A stretch of DNA of 64,000 nt, from positions 13,118,701 to 13,182,700 of the forward strand of contig CALNVZ010002100.1 in NCBI GenBank assembly GCA_940671915.1, read 5' to 3'. Below are positions 36,207-48,000 of the stretch, in pieces. A program made the position numbers and the translations under genes. Under the pieces are notes generated by a model. That model saw only the letters and a list, made by a program, of their open reading frames with translations, was not told the origin of the DNA and ran no database searches. The number at the start of each line of letters is the position of its first letter. Positions within the stretch are counted from its first letter, which is position 1. This stretch comes from Paracentrotus lividus (lineage: Eukaryota; Echinodermata; Echinoidea; Camarodonta; Echinidae).

Positions 36207-36660
36207 CTTTTTCCATGGAAAGAGATTGTAGGGTTGCTGCATTTTGCAAATATTGTTTATATTTTTTCTATTGAGATTTCTCATTCCTGTATTATAAAAT
36301 TTGTATTTTTATGCATAACAGTTATCTCATCTGGTATTTGAAAACTCTGCTCTTGCAAAAATATAATTTAGTATTTGTGGGTTTTAGGGCAACACATCAT
36401 TCTACATGTAATTAACAAACGTGCCTTGTAATCAGCTCTTGTAGATTTCATGGAAAGTGATCATAAGATTTGCTGCATCTTGCAAATATAGTTTACTGAT
36501 ATATTGTTTACTTTTATATGTTTCTAGTGAGATTTCTCATTCCTATATTTTTTAATGCATAACACAGTCATCTCATCTTGTAACTGAAAACTCTACTCTT
36601 TAAGAAAATATAGTATTTAGTTTTTGTGTGGTGGGTAAGGCACATCATTCTAATAAACAA
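36207..36660 (+). repeat. ~236-bp direct tandem duplication
   Basis: Blocks 'catggaaag.gat...gctgcat', 'gagatttctcattcct' and 'aaaactct.ctctt' occur at about 36213-36420 and again at about 36449-36660 in the same order. Old duplication, non-coding. Confidence 0.65.
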
Positions 36661-39600
36661 ATTGTGTATATTTCATATTTACTACATATATAGCAAAATT
36701 GCAGTTAAGATACAAGCTGGTCTTGGGAATTTGACAATGAAACAAGAGCATATATCATGTAATGGCTGCTCTATTTGTCATATTGACAAGAATGAATGTA
36801 ATCCCTGAACAACATTAAAAGCATTGTTATGAAAATTATATCAACTCCTTATTTGAATTTAGGCTTATTAACCTTCATCTCTTTTAAAACAACTACAGAT
36901 GAAATAATTATAATTAAAATGTGAATTGCAAATTGTTGAAAAAGCTGAAACAATTGTCTTTTTAATTCCTCTATAAGGCCTGTACCAGAATTTGATGATG
37001 TAAATTGTTGAAAAATCTGAAATGATCTATTAATTTGAATGCATTCCCAAAATCAAATCCAAGCATGCCTTCTCAAATTAGAAGACGTTTAATTCTGTCC
37101 AATTGCATTACATATTAGTAACAATTCAATATTGGTCATAATAATTTTGAATTTTACTCAATTGGTTTGCTATTTTGGTAGTAATTCTTTGATTTAAAGG
37201 AGTTTTTGTTTTGTAAATATGCACTACTAATCAAAATGAAAGTACTATATTTTTTATGAATGCAAAATCTAAAATATATGTTATAGAATTGTGAGCATAA
37301 TAATCTTTTGTATTAAAATTTATAATTCATTCAAACATTGTTCTTGTACTTTGTGAAATTTCATTCTATAAATGACTGACCATTAAAAATGTACATATAA
37401 AGTATCTCAATATAGCTTGTTTAATTAAAATAATGATTTTTAGATATTATATTCCTTTCAAGTTTAGTTAAAAGATTTATATTGAGATATCACTTTAAAA
37501 AATAATCTAAGAATTTTAGCCATTTAAAAAAAAATAGAAATACACATATATAGTGTTTTCATCATTAAAATAAATCATTAGAGTAATTAAAGACACAAAA
37601 AGAATGCAGTACAGTGATTTAACCTTTATTTCTCATGCACAGTATTTATTAATTAAAAATTTCCTGTGACCTTTCTTAAAATGCTTTCAGTAACAGTAAT
37701 GAAGATTAGATACAGCTGGTGAGAAGAAATCTGTATCATATAATATTCAAAACTTGCATCTACAGCATCTGTCTTTTTTTCAATTTTTTAACTGTTATCA
37801 GCATATTATAATGCATCTTTATGCCTATGAATTTCAATTCAAAAGAATCCATGTCATATTATGCAAAATGAATTGCTACATGTGCATTTTCTTGGTTTAT
37901 GTAATCAGCATTCCAACAATGTATATTTTAAAGGAGAATGAAACATTCTCATTTGATAAATAATAAGAAAATGTTAAAATCTTCCTATTGCCCATGGCAC
38001 CATGATATGCAGAACAAAATCAAATCTTCATTTTAAATGGTTGTAACATTTCTTTAATTTTTCTCAAAATTTCAATAAACTGTTTCTTTATACAATTTTA
38101 CTAGTTCCTAGAGTTCCATTCTCCTTTAATGAAAATAAATCAATGGACTTTTATGTAACTATCATATACAAATCAAGTTTTGCAGTTGATGCATAAAACT
38201 TTCATTTACTGCTTAAGAAAAGCAGCATTTTAACTTATTTCATAACAATAATGTGATCTTAGAATAACAAATGACACCCTTTTCAAGTAATGCAGCCCGT
38301 TCACAAGCTAAACAAAACTCTCATAATATAATGCCTGCCAAACAGTAAAGGATAAAGCAAATTATTCAGTTACAATTGAACACCTATTAATTTCTCAACC
38401 TATACATAGCTTCGCTGGAAGAATTGTACCTTCCCAACACAAGGAATTTGATGGTTTAGTTATTACATTTTCAAACAAAAATTTTATATCATTGGCAAGC
38501 ACGTTAAAAGGCACAATTATGTAACACTAAAAAAAAAGTAAATACACTTACAGCATTAGAAACATGCAAAAGGAAACAATCCTTCAAATCAAAATGTGCA
38601 TAACTAGAATCTAGAACTACATGTCGTAAATTCTAATATACAATAGGCTGATAAACCGATAACATAATTACATTTCTAAATGCTTTGAAATCAGCACTTT
38701 TGTATTCCTAATACATTTTTTTTATGAGTGCCACTATTCTGCCCTTCTTGTATAGGTTAGGGTGAATAAAATAATTATTAGTTATAATTATGGTTTACGC
38801 ATAATATATCATTTTAGTTTTTTATACACACATACATCATTTTATGATTTTATCCTTACAAGTAAATCATAATAAGTTCTTAAAATATAATGGCATGGAA
38901 ATTTTCCGTAAGCTTTGTAAATGAAATTGTCATAATGCCATCAATAAATAAGTTTCTTTCACTAGGGCATTAAAGATAACATATATGCAACTTAAAAAAT
39001 ATTTTATTTCTTCACTGCACTGCAAACAAACAAACACATACACTCAATCAATGATAACACTGTACCACACCATGTCTTGGTATGTTTATGAGCAAGACTG
39101 ATTCAAACTCCATTACAAATCTATCACAGAGTCTTTTGATCCCTCAAGTTTCTGAGGTTTATTACTAAACACCACTTGAAGCTGTCATAATGGGACTATA
39201 ATAAAAGAAAACAACGTATAAGTAAACTACTACATGAAAATTGTTTTTCTCTTCAAGTTCCGGGTTTTTCTTAGTATCCTCCACAGGAACCATCATTGTA
39301 AATTTATGAAATAAGTTTTTCCCCAAAATGACAATTATTTTGGAAAAATATGCAAGGTATATCCGGTAATTCTTACAAAAGACTAAAAGTAATAGGCCTC
39401 CTGGCTGTAAACTTTGGCCGTATCCCTACTTCAGCCCTATGTTAAAACAAACCATCATGTTAATAGTTTTAAAGCATTAGGAAATATTTTTCAGGTATAT
39501 ATTTGATTCAAACATAAGATCAAGAATATTTAACATTCATCAATATTGACATTCATTTGTTTCAATATAGTAAACACATAAAAGTATCCTGCTTAAAAAA

Positions 39601-39849
39601 TCAGATATGCTTATATTTTACAGTGAGAATAAATGTTGAAGAAAAATAAGAAGACAAATTACAAACTCAAAGTTCTCTATAACAAATCCTAGACAGTTTG
39701 TTGGAGTATGTAGTATGATAATAAGGTAGCGTAATAGAAAATGCATACCTCAAGATTTATTTGATTGAAATAATACAATAATAACTCACCTTATTTAGAA
39801 AATAAGAGCTATTTACATTATAAACGGATATCCAGACACGTCTTTTAAC
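36661..39849 (-). other. AT-rich interval, possible long 3' UTR of SECISBP2L
   Basis: Very AT-rich DNA on the 3' side of the minus-strand gene. A minus-strand AATAAA is present at about 37626-37631 and others lie closer to the gene, but which is used cannot be told. No gene was found. Confidence 0.35.
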
Positions 39850-39938
39850 CAGGTTGAGATGAGCTGATTGGGCTAAAACACACATTTCCCATAGACCTCA
39901 GCCCTAATATATTCGGGCTCAGTCCTCAATGTGTTAAC
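39850..39938. repeat. ~85-bp dispersed repeat, copy 3
   Basis: gatgagctgattgggctaaa ... cccatagacctcagcc ... gggctcagtcctcaatgtgt, the best preserved copy of this family. A (tta)n run follows. Confidence 0.75.
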
Positions 39939-40008
39939 ATTTTATTATTATTATTATTTATTCGGCAAAGAAAATTACAAAGAACAATACATTTCAGTAT
40001 TAACAATA

Positions 40009-40068
40009 CAAAATAAGAAATATCAACCATTGGAACGCCAGGGACAGTGGTTGATATTTCTTATTTTG
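40009..40068. repeat. Perfect 21-bp-stem hairpin
   Basis: The arm at 40009-40029 is exactly complementary to 40048-40068 around an 18-base loop. It lies in the presumed 3' flank of SECISBP2L. It may be a foldback remnant or a transcribed hairpin. Confidence 0.8.
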
Positions 40069-41177
40069 AGTTTTCACAAGCATGTAGGCCTACAGGCGAA
40101 TTTCAAAGACACATTTGATTAATTTCCAAACTATTGCAAAGAAAACCTCATAATGGGCCGTATGCATAAAAGAAAATGGTTGAAATACTGGGATCAACTT
40201 TCACTTTCCAATTCAATCTTTCCTTTTTGCTCACTGGCTGTCGATATTGCTTTTCATTCAAGCCAGCAATGATTTATTCATGCCAATTTTCGTCCATGAC
40301 GCTTTACAGCTTTCTGCAAAAGGAGCATTAAAAACCAACTTTTGTTGTCTCATATTACTCATACTACTTACCGTAGTGCATGTGAACCTCCGCAGAATTG
40401 GGTTAATTTCTTATGCTAAAACCTCATATCCCACCATAACTTTTCAAAATTTTTCACAAACCTTTAAAACTCATGACCACAACAGTTATTTCCCTTTAAC
40501 TTTTATGAAGTCATTGAAACATTGTGCACACTCTCCACATTAATCCCACACAATTGTATAAATCATGTCCAAATACAAATGAAATCCTACTAGGATACAG
40601 CCAAACAGTTATTTCTCCAGCAGAGGAAAAGTACAGGTATCGGGTTCCCGCATGCGCAAAAAGAAACGTCAAATCCTGTATATACACGCATCTTGCCTTC
40701 TCACTTTGAACCCCAATATGACAATTTACCTTGTCTAGGGGCAGTAGTTGACACTTGGGCTACATGTATCCAGACCCTAAATCTTCACAAAATGTACAGA
40801 GGATTATTCAATCATTTTGCATGCAGGTTTCTATATATGCTTAGAACATGCACCTATAACAATACAAGTAATTTATCATAATATGGATTACACTTTACAT
40901 GATTCCCTTATACTATATAATATTTTCTTTTACAACTCGAGGTTAACACTGCATTAAAGAGTATATTTAAAGTAGGTTAAGTGACATACAGGATATCTAC
41001 AATATAATAATTTTCCGCAAAAGACATTACTGACCATGAAGCATATAATCTTCACATTTTGTACAGACAATGCCTCCTTATATATCATGTTTATAACACT
41101 AGTTTTGCCTTTGATGACAAGCTCTATGACGGACCACAAAGTGCAATTGAAACAATTTAGAGATAAAAGTTACATCT

Positions 41178-42050
41178 CTATACCTCTGGCGACGTTATGA
41201 TTTTACCGACTTGTTCAGGTGAGGTGATAGCATCACCAGGCTTGTCCTCTTTCTTGTCCCCTACCATCTTCTTTTTAGCATCAGCCCCATCCTCTCCATC
41301 ATCATCATTGACAGTGAGGCTCTCGATGCACTGCTGGGCTTCCGCCACCCAATCAGCAACCCTCTTCTCCGGGGCACCATCTTCCGGTAGAAGGATATTG
41401 GTCTTAATAACCTCCGCATCCTCATCATCCTCCTCCTCTTCCTCCTCTTCATCTTCTTCCTCATGATCCTGATCATCGAGGCCCGCTTCCAGCTCTTCCA
41501 GCTCCACTCTACCGACGTCGACGTCTTCCCTGCTTCCTTCCTCAAGATCCTGGTCCCCCTCTCCTGCCGTCAAGGTTCTGGACGACGTCTCAGACATGAC
41601 GTAATCCTTCCCGGCGCTGCTGCTTCCTCCATCCTTCTCCTCCTTGTGGATAGTGTCATCCGTTGAGTTGCTGATCACACTACCGGTTCCTGTGAAGGAC
41701 AAGCTCCTCATGGGAGCTCCTGGATGCTGTCCTGCATCACTACCACCACCACCTTGAGGACTGTAGGTGGGCGTAGTGGGGGTCTCTGGCTCTATCTCTC
41801 GCCCTTGGCTGTCAACCTCAGGCTCGGGGTTAGGGTAGTTCTCTGATATCGGTTCGGAGATGACGGAGCTGAAGGAGATGGCACTGCAGCCGGATAGGTT
41901 ACGGTTATGCCCCATGTGATGACGATGTTTGGCCATACGAGCTGCACTGGCCGCGTTGGCTGCTTCCAACTCCTGCTGGAATTTCCGAACCATGTCTGCA
42001 TATGCATTCCTGGCTCTGGTGGACAGGTCCAGAAGCTGTTTGTAGGTATC
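41178..42050 (-). CDS. SECISBP2L: SECISBP2L last exon: C-terminal region
   Basis: Acceptor cctttag|gatacc, phase 0, 290 codons and a TAG stop at 41178-41180. It encodes the end of the L7Ae domain (DTYKQLLDLSTRARNAYADM), a helical Ala/Glu stretch, HHMGHNRNLSGCSAISFSSV plus SEPISE (a vertebrate-conserved block), a Ser/Thr-rich linker, an EEEDEEEEEEEDDEDAE acidic run and VADWVAEAQQCIESLTV. The stop overlaps a possible donor (gag|gtatag), so one further exon is conceivable but not needed. Confidence 0.93.
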   Translation of the reverse strand, partial: DTYKQLLDLSTRARNAYADMVRKFQQELEAANAASAARMAKHRHHMGHNRNLSGCSAISFSSVISEPISENYPNPEPEVDSQGREIEPETPTTPTYSPQGGGGSDAGQHPGAPMRSLSFTGTGSVISNSTDDTIHKEEKDGGSSSAGKDYVMSETSSRTLTAGEGDQDLEEGSREDVDVGRVELEELEAGLDDQDHEEEDEEEEEEEDDEDAEVIKTNILLPEDGAPEKRVADWVAEAQQCIESLTVNDDDGEDGADAKKKMVGDKKEDKPGDAITSPEQVGKIITSPEV

Positions 42051-45000
42051 CTAAAGGGCAAGAATAAAAGTTGATATCAGGCAATTTTCCTAAGGTGAGG
42101 CTTAAAGCTTGGCATTCAACAGCAATAAATCTCTGATTTTGTTTTTAAGATTAAATTAGAAATTGTGCAATCCTACCAAAAAAAGAAGACTAATAGGAAT
42201 AATGTCAAGAAAATCCGATTGGCTTAGGTGTTGGTTGCTTTTTTTTTTCCACTTTCAATAAATAGTAGAAAAGGAGTTTTAAGGGAAAAATATGAAAATT
42301 AGAAGATTGACAAAAAAATATTGAAAAGTAGGTAAAGTAGCACCCTTTGAAGGCCAGCATTTACCTCAGCGCCATCGTAGTTGAATATTCCCACAACACT
42401 GACTGGTACCACCTTGTTTACTGCTCTTCCGAGGGCTTTACGTCCCAATGCAAAGATGAGAGGAACATTCTGCTCACTGGCTAATGCACTGATTCTATCC
42501 ATGGCTTCATCAAGACCACCTTAAGAAAGGAGGAAGAAAAGTTGTCACGTTACAAATCTGAAAGTCTGTTGAAGGAAAAGTTCATATTTGTCATCTTTAA
42601 CCAATACGATACCATGCATACCATCCTTTTTTGTCTGATTTTGTATCTCTCATATATTGTAAAGTGGTTATCTTTAACCACTGCTCTCCTGAATCTGAAA
42701 GCAAGTTGAAGGAGAAGTTTAGATCTTTTACCCATATGTAGCACCTTCCTTTTCCTAATTTTTAATCTTTCATATATTGCATCATTGTTTAATATCTATT
42801 CAAAAATTTTGCTCAGGAGTCTATTAGTGTGTTAAACTTGAAGGTCTGTATTCTAAACCATGGACTACTAAACCATGGACTAAGTTTGTAAGAGTTAAAG
42901 TTAGGGCAGTGCGAATGTCGGATACATAAGACAAAAGGATCGCACATATCACTGCACAAACTCTTACAAACTTTGTATACAGATTAGAATACAGGCCCAT
43001 CAATTTAAATACACAGCTGACCAAATTGTTTGAGCCAGAAATTTGTCTTTAATGCAAATTAATTTTGAATCCAAACTCACCTTTAGACTGGATCCTCTCT
43101 AGATTAGGTGATACCACCACACATTTAATCTTCTTCAGTTTGAGATGTTTGGTGACTTCTCTAAGACCCATTACTAGGCGACGCTTCATCTTGGCCTGGA
43201 AAAATATAAAAAGGATTATTGTCTAAAGCTGTCATTTTTACAGTGCAGTAAAAACATGTATTTTTGTCTGCTTAATATTGATGATATAGTACAAAACTTG
43301 AGTTTCCCATGGGCCAAACACTAAAAAATTTGCTATACAATATCTTGCCATATTTTACAATCTGATCTGTGGTCTATGCCACCTTATTGTAAACATGCAT
43401 GATGGAGTACCAGACACTTATTTTTCGACTGCTAAAAAGTTGAACAATTCAATTTTTGTTTTCAATTTGTTCTATGAATAATGATCATTGAAGATAATAA
43501 TTATATTGGCCCTAACTCGTGGAACATTTCTGGTATCCCATTCTGAGCCATCCAATATAATATAAACATCTACATTTGAAAATGGTGGGATGAATTCCTA
43601 CCTTTGCTGGGTCTTTGTGATACTGTCTATCTTGGAACTTGACCAGTGTTTGCAGAAGAGTTGTGCAGCATGCATCTATGTCTTTATCCAATACCTGATT
43701 GCAATATCTGAATGAGAAAGAAGAACGTGACTGATTTGTAATTTAATGGGAAGTTGTGGCAACTAGGATTTAATTTTCCCTTCTTATTGAATTGCCTAAC
43801 GTGAACTTTGACACCAAGCACATCCTATAAAGTATGACGTCATGCTATTGATGTTGCCAAAGTTATTGCTTCTAAATGAAGTAGTTGCTAAACCGCATTT
43901 AGGCTAAACGCGGTAGTAAGCTTATAGTCCAGAAATGAAATTACTCTACATCTTCTTGGGGTGTTTCATCAAGTAGTTCTTTAGCTACGAAAAAAAAAGA
44001 GGACAAAGCCAAATGTGACGTGAAAACTTCTTCCTATGGTTTGACTACTTTACCCTTACTCAAAATCAAATTGCTGCTAAAATATATTTGAATTCACAAT
44101 GTTTGCTAACAATACTACGGAGATTCTATATTCAACATTATCTCATAAATTAAGTACGTTTTGAGAATGTTTGTTCATATATGTGTTTGTATCTTGTAAA
44201 CGACTTGGTGTAACACGCTCCTGTTGAACAAAACTATTAAAACAAAATAAAGAATGTGTTAGCTCACTCTCTGAACCTCCTGCTGTGTATCTTAGTAGCG
44301 ACCTGGGTAGGGTTGCTCCGACCCATCCCTGTGGCAGGGCTATTGAACCCTGAGCTGAGTGGAGAGCCAGGTGAGAGGGGGCTCATGCTGAGAGGTGACA
44401 TCTGACTCAAAGGTGAAAGGTCACTCTGCGATGCGTTGAACCCTGGGAAGGAGGCTCTGTCACTGGGAGCTACATCATCAAAATCAAGTACAAGAAGAGG
44501 AAATACTGTCAAATTTATTCTTTTTGAGTACACCATACAACCAACCCACAGAAACCGATCATCAAGTTATTCATTATCTCCATCACGCAAAATAAACATC
44601 ACAATCATCATCCCGCCTATATCTATCATTAAAAAAAACAGGAATAATCATATTCAATCATCAACATGATCATTATTTTCTTATAGTCATTACTAAAATT
44701 ATCACCACAACAATGACCATCATCGTTATCTCTACCATCAATATTATCATGATTACTATCACCATCACTATCACACCATCATCATCATCATCATCATCAC
44801 CCAAAATAATTATCATAATCATCGCCCGGCTAATATTCATCATTCAATCATCATCATGATTACAATTATTGTCATCATAGTTATTACCATAATTAACACT
44901 ATCACGATAATCACCATTATTGTCATCACTACCATCGCCACTATCATCATTACCATCATCACCACCACCATCCTCATCCTCAATCAAAAGCCTACCATCT

Positions 45001-48000
45001 TGTGAGAGACCTTGTGAGAATCCATAGGTGAAGCCTTGTGAGACTCCCTGTGATAAACCCTGAGACAGAGCCATATCACTGCTCTCTACTGTACCACAAC
45101 CATTATCATCATCACCATTCCCACCTCCATTATCACCACCACCATCCTCCTCCTCATCATCATCATCATCCAAGAGCATACCATCTTGTGAGAGTCCTTG
45201 TGAGAATCCACGAGAGAAGCCATAGGTGAAGCCTTGTGAGAATCCCTGTGATGGGCCCTGAGAAAGACCCATATCATTGCTCTTTACTGTACCACAACCA
45301 TCATCATCATCACAACCACCATTATCATCATCACTACCACAATAACCTCCATCATCATCATCGTCATTATCATCATCCAAGAGCCTACCATCTTGTGAGA
45401 GTCCTTGTGAGAAGCCATATGTGAAGCCTTGTGAGAATATCTGTGATAGGCCCTGAGAAAGACCTATATCACTGCTCTCTACTGTACCACAACCATTATC
45501 ATCACCATCATCATCATCATCATCATCATCATCACCATCATCATCATCACCACCACCATTATCATCACCACCACCATCACCACCACCATCATCATCATCA
45601 CTACCACCATTATCATCACCACTACCACCATCATCATCATCATTACAGATACTTACCATCTTGTGAGAGTCCTTGTGAGAATCCATGAGAGAATCCATAG
45701 GTGAAGCCTTGTGAGAATCCCTGTGATAAACCCTGAGAAAGACCCACATCATTGCTCTCTACTGTAACACTGGTATGATGATCATCCATTTTCTCTTCAA
45801 CTTCTTGTCTTTCTTCCACTACTTCCTCTTCTTCTTCTTCCTCCTCCTCCTCTTCCTCTTCCTCCTCTCCCTCTTCTTCTTCCCCTTCTTCTTCATCTTC
45901 CTCCTCTTCTTCTTCATTTTCATCATCCTCATCTTCTCCAGTAGGTTCTCTGTAGAAAAGGAATTGACACATTATATAATACCATATTTTTCTGTCTGGG
46001 CACAAGCAGAGATGCCAACCCTACAGGATGGTTGTCAGTAACATTACCACATTTGTCAGTAACAAATGAGGTGTTCTCAGTAACACAAAGCGACGCTGCA
46101 TATTTTCACGCGAAGCACAAGCTCTCAACCCTTTCAGCCGGGGTCCAGGCTTATTTTGGAGTAGCTAACACAGGTTTGAAAAATAAAACATTTCCCTTTT
46201 TTTTTAAATTAATAAATAAATAAAATAAAATCGCTGATTATTGCTGAAGTTTTTGTCTCAGGACAGTCATATTTCAAAGTTGAGTCTGGAATATCTTTCT
46301 AAATAGAGGGCCAGTGTGATCTGCAACAGCTATAGGAACGTTAAGCTCCACTAATAATTCCAGTAAAGAAAAGTTTAGCGCGGGTACTTACTAGATCTAC
46401 GTCTTCCTCAATGATTCAATCAAAGTCAGATATTGTCTTCACAATGTCCATGTTCTAAGTTCAAAATGTAAGAAAAAGCCCTCTTTCAGACTTCCAAATA
46501 CACGGATACTGGAGAATATATTTGGTCTTATACCTTTGAGACCATTTCTTAGTCTCTTTTTGTTGACTTTCTGCCATCCTGTGTTAGTATCAATGCATAA
46601 CAAACGCAAAAATAATCCCCTAAGTTTCGTCGCAAAACGCAACAACTGCAGCGGCGAGCGCACATGCATCGCGAAGGTGCACAGTTGACTCCGGCTCAAC
46701 GCATCTGCCTGCACCAAGCTTTCGCTGCTCCCCATTCTGTGTAAAAGGCAGAAACCTTTTACACAGAATTCAGTAGCAGCGAATGGTATAAAGTGCCACC
46801 TGTGGACTGCGCGAAACATTCACTATTCATTACCACTATTAGCATTACAACATATTGGATTTTCATTGACCGGAATTATTCTTTTACACCGTATTTGCGT
46901 ACTGATACATGCCCATCCGTACTAAATACGGCGAAACTGTAACGGTTGGCATCTCGCGACTAAGCACAAAAAATATATTGTTTTTTCATATTTCATTCAT
47001 AAAATTGTATAAGCATCTATCAACATCAGCACTTTGAAAACAAAAATAATTCCACATTCTTGCTTCCTTTGACCATTGATCTGTAAAAAATAATAATAAT
47101 TAAAAAAAAAGAATAAATAAATAAATAAATCTCAAATAGTGAATATCATGAAAATTAATACCATCTACATATTTTTCTCCATTTACATAGCCACTGAAGA
47201 AATTGTACAGTATACAGTTTTCTCAAAATAAGTTTCTGAAGAGTGTCAATCACAAACTCAGCCCACTCTGTGACAACAATGTATTATAAAGACCACACTC
47301 ACTCATCTGAGAGACGCGCTCTCTTCCAGGGTTCTCAGTCTCTTCTTCTCCTCCCGTTCTTTCAAGTGACTCTCTTGAGAGCACTGGTTTCTTCTTGGCC
47401 GGTAGCTCTCTCTCCTTCCCACGCTTCACTGAGCTGCCATGTCCAGAGGATTTGTGACCCTGTGGTTGAAAGGAAATATGGAAGTAATTTTATAATATGA
47501 GGTAAAATGGTTTGGAATGGGCAAGAAAAATTTAAGATTGAGCAGTAGTAAGAAATCTTAAAATTTGAAAGCTTGGTCATATCCAAACATGTATTTGCTT
47601 TCAAGATAGCATGCTAGAAAATTCAATAAAGTTCAATTAACGGCATGCAGCTATCCGTGCTGATCTAGCCAAAGCTAGTCCCCATTTTATCTCATCAGGT
47701 AGGCAAAGCAATGTGATCATCAATAGTTTAACTTTGCACTAAGTGCACACAGAGACAAGAGTGTATTGTATCTAATCAATATATGAGAGCTTGTTTCCAA
47801 AGGGACTAAATCCACTTTTGATGAAAATGAGTATTGATATCAGGACATGTTCAGGTCGTACCCATCTGTGAGCAAAATACTTACATAAATTTTGATTGCA
47901 ACTTCCAGAAATTGCAACTTTTAATTTCAATTTTCCATAGACGCCTGTACAAAATCCGGCAAGAAAAGCATTTACTCTGAAGTTACAAAAGTGGATTAGT

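Larger units (their letters stand above)
44700..45655. repeat. ATC microsatellite region with duplicated exon tails
   Basis: Long (atc/cat)n and (acc)n stretches (44700-44990, 45105-45175, 45300-45380, 45495-45650) alternate with three ~110-base non-simple blocks. These blocks are copies of the 3' end of exon 45657-45949. Asp-rich minus-strand and His-rich plus-strand open frames across this region are by-products of the repeat. Confidence 0.9.

Noticed and set aside
45431..45688. His-rich plus-strand open frame (85 aa)
   Set aside because: Shadow of the ATC microsatellite on the opposite strand of SECISBP2L.
44844..45752. 302-aa Asp/Gly-rich open frame on the minus strand
   Set aside because: It reads the true exon in the wrong frame at its start and passes through (GAT)n intron repeats. 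The exon phases of SECISBP2L require splicing at 45657.
46439..46819. 126-aa minus-strand open frame
   Set aside because: It lies within the GAGATGCCAACC-ended element, includes a hairpin, has no recognisable domain and is not bounded by phase-compatible splice sites.
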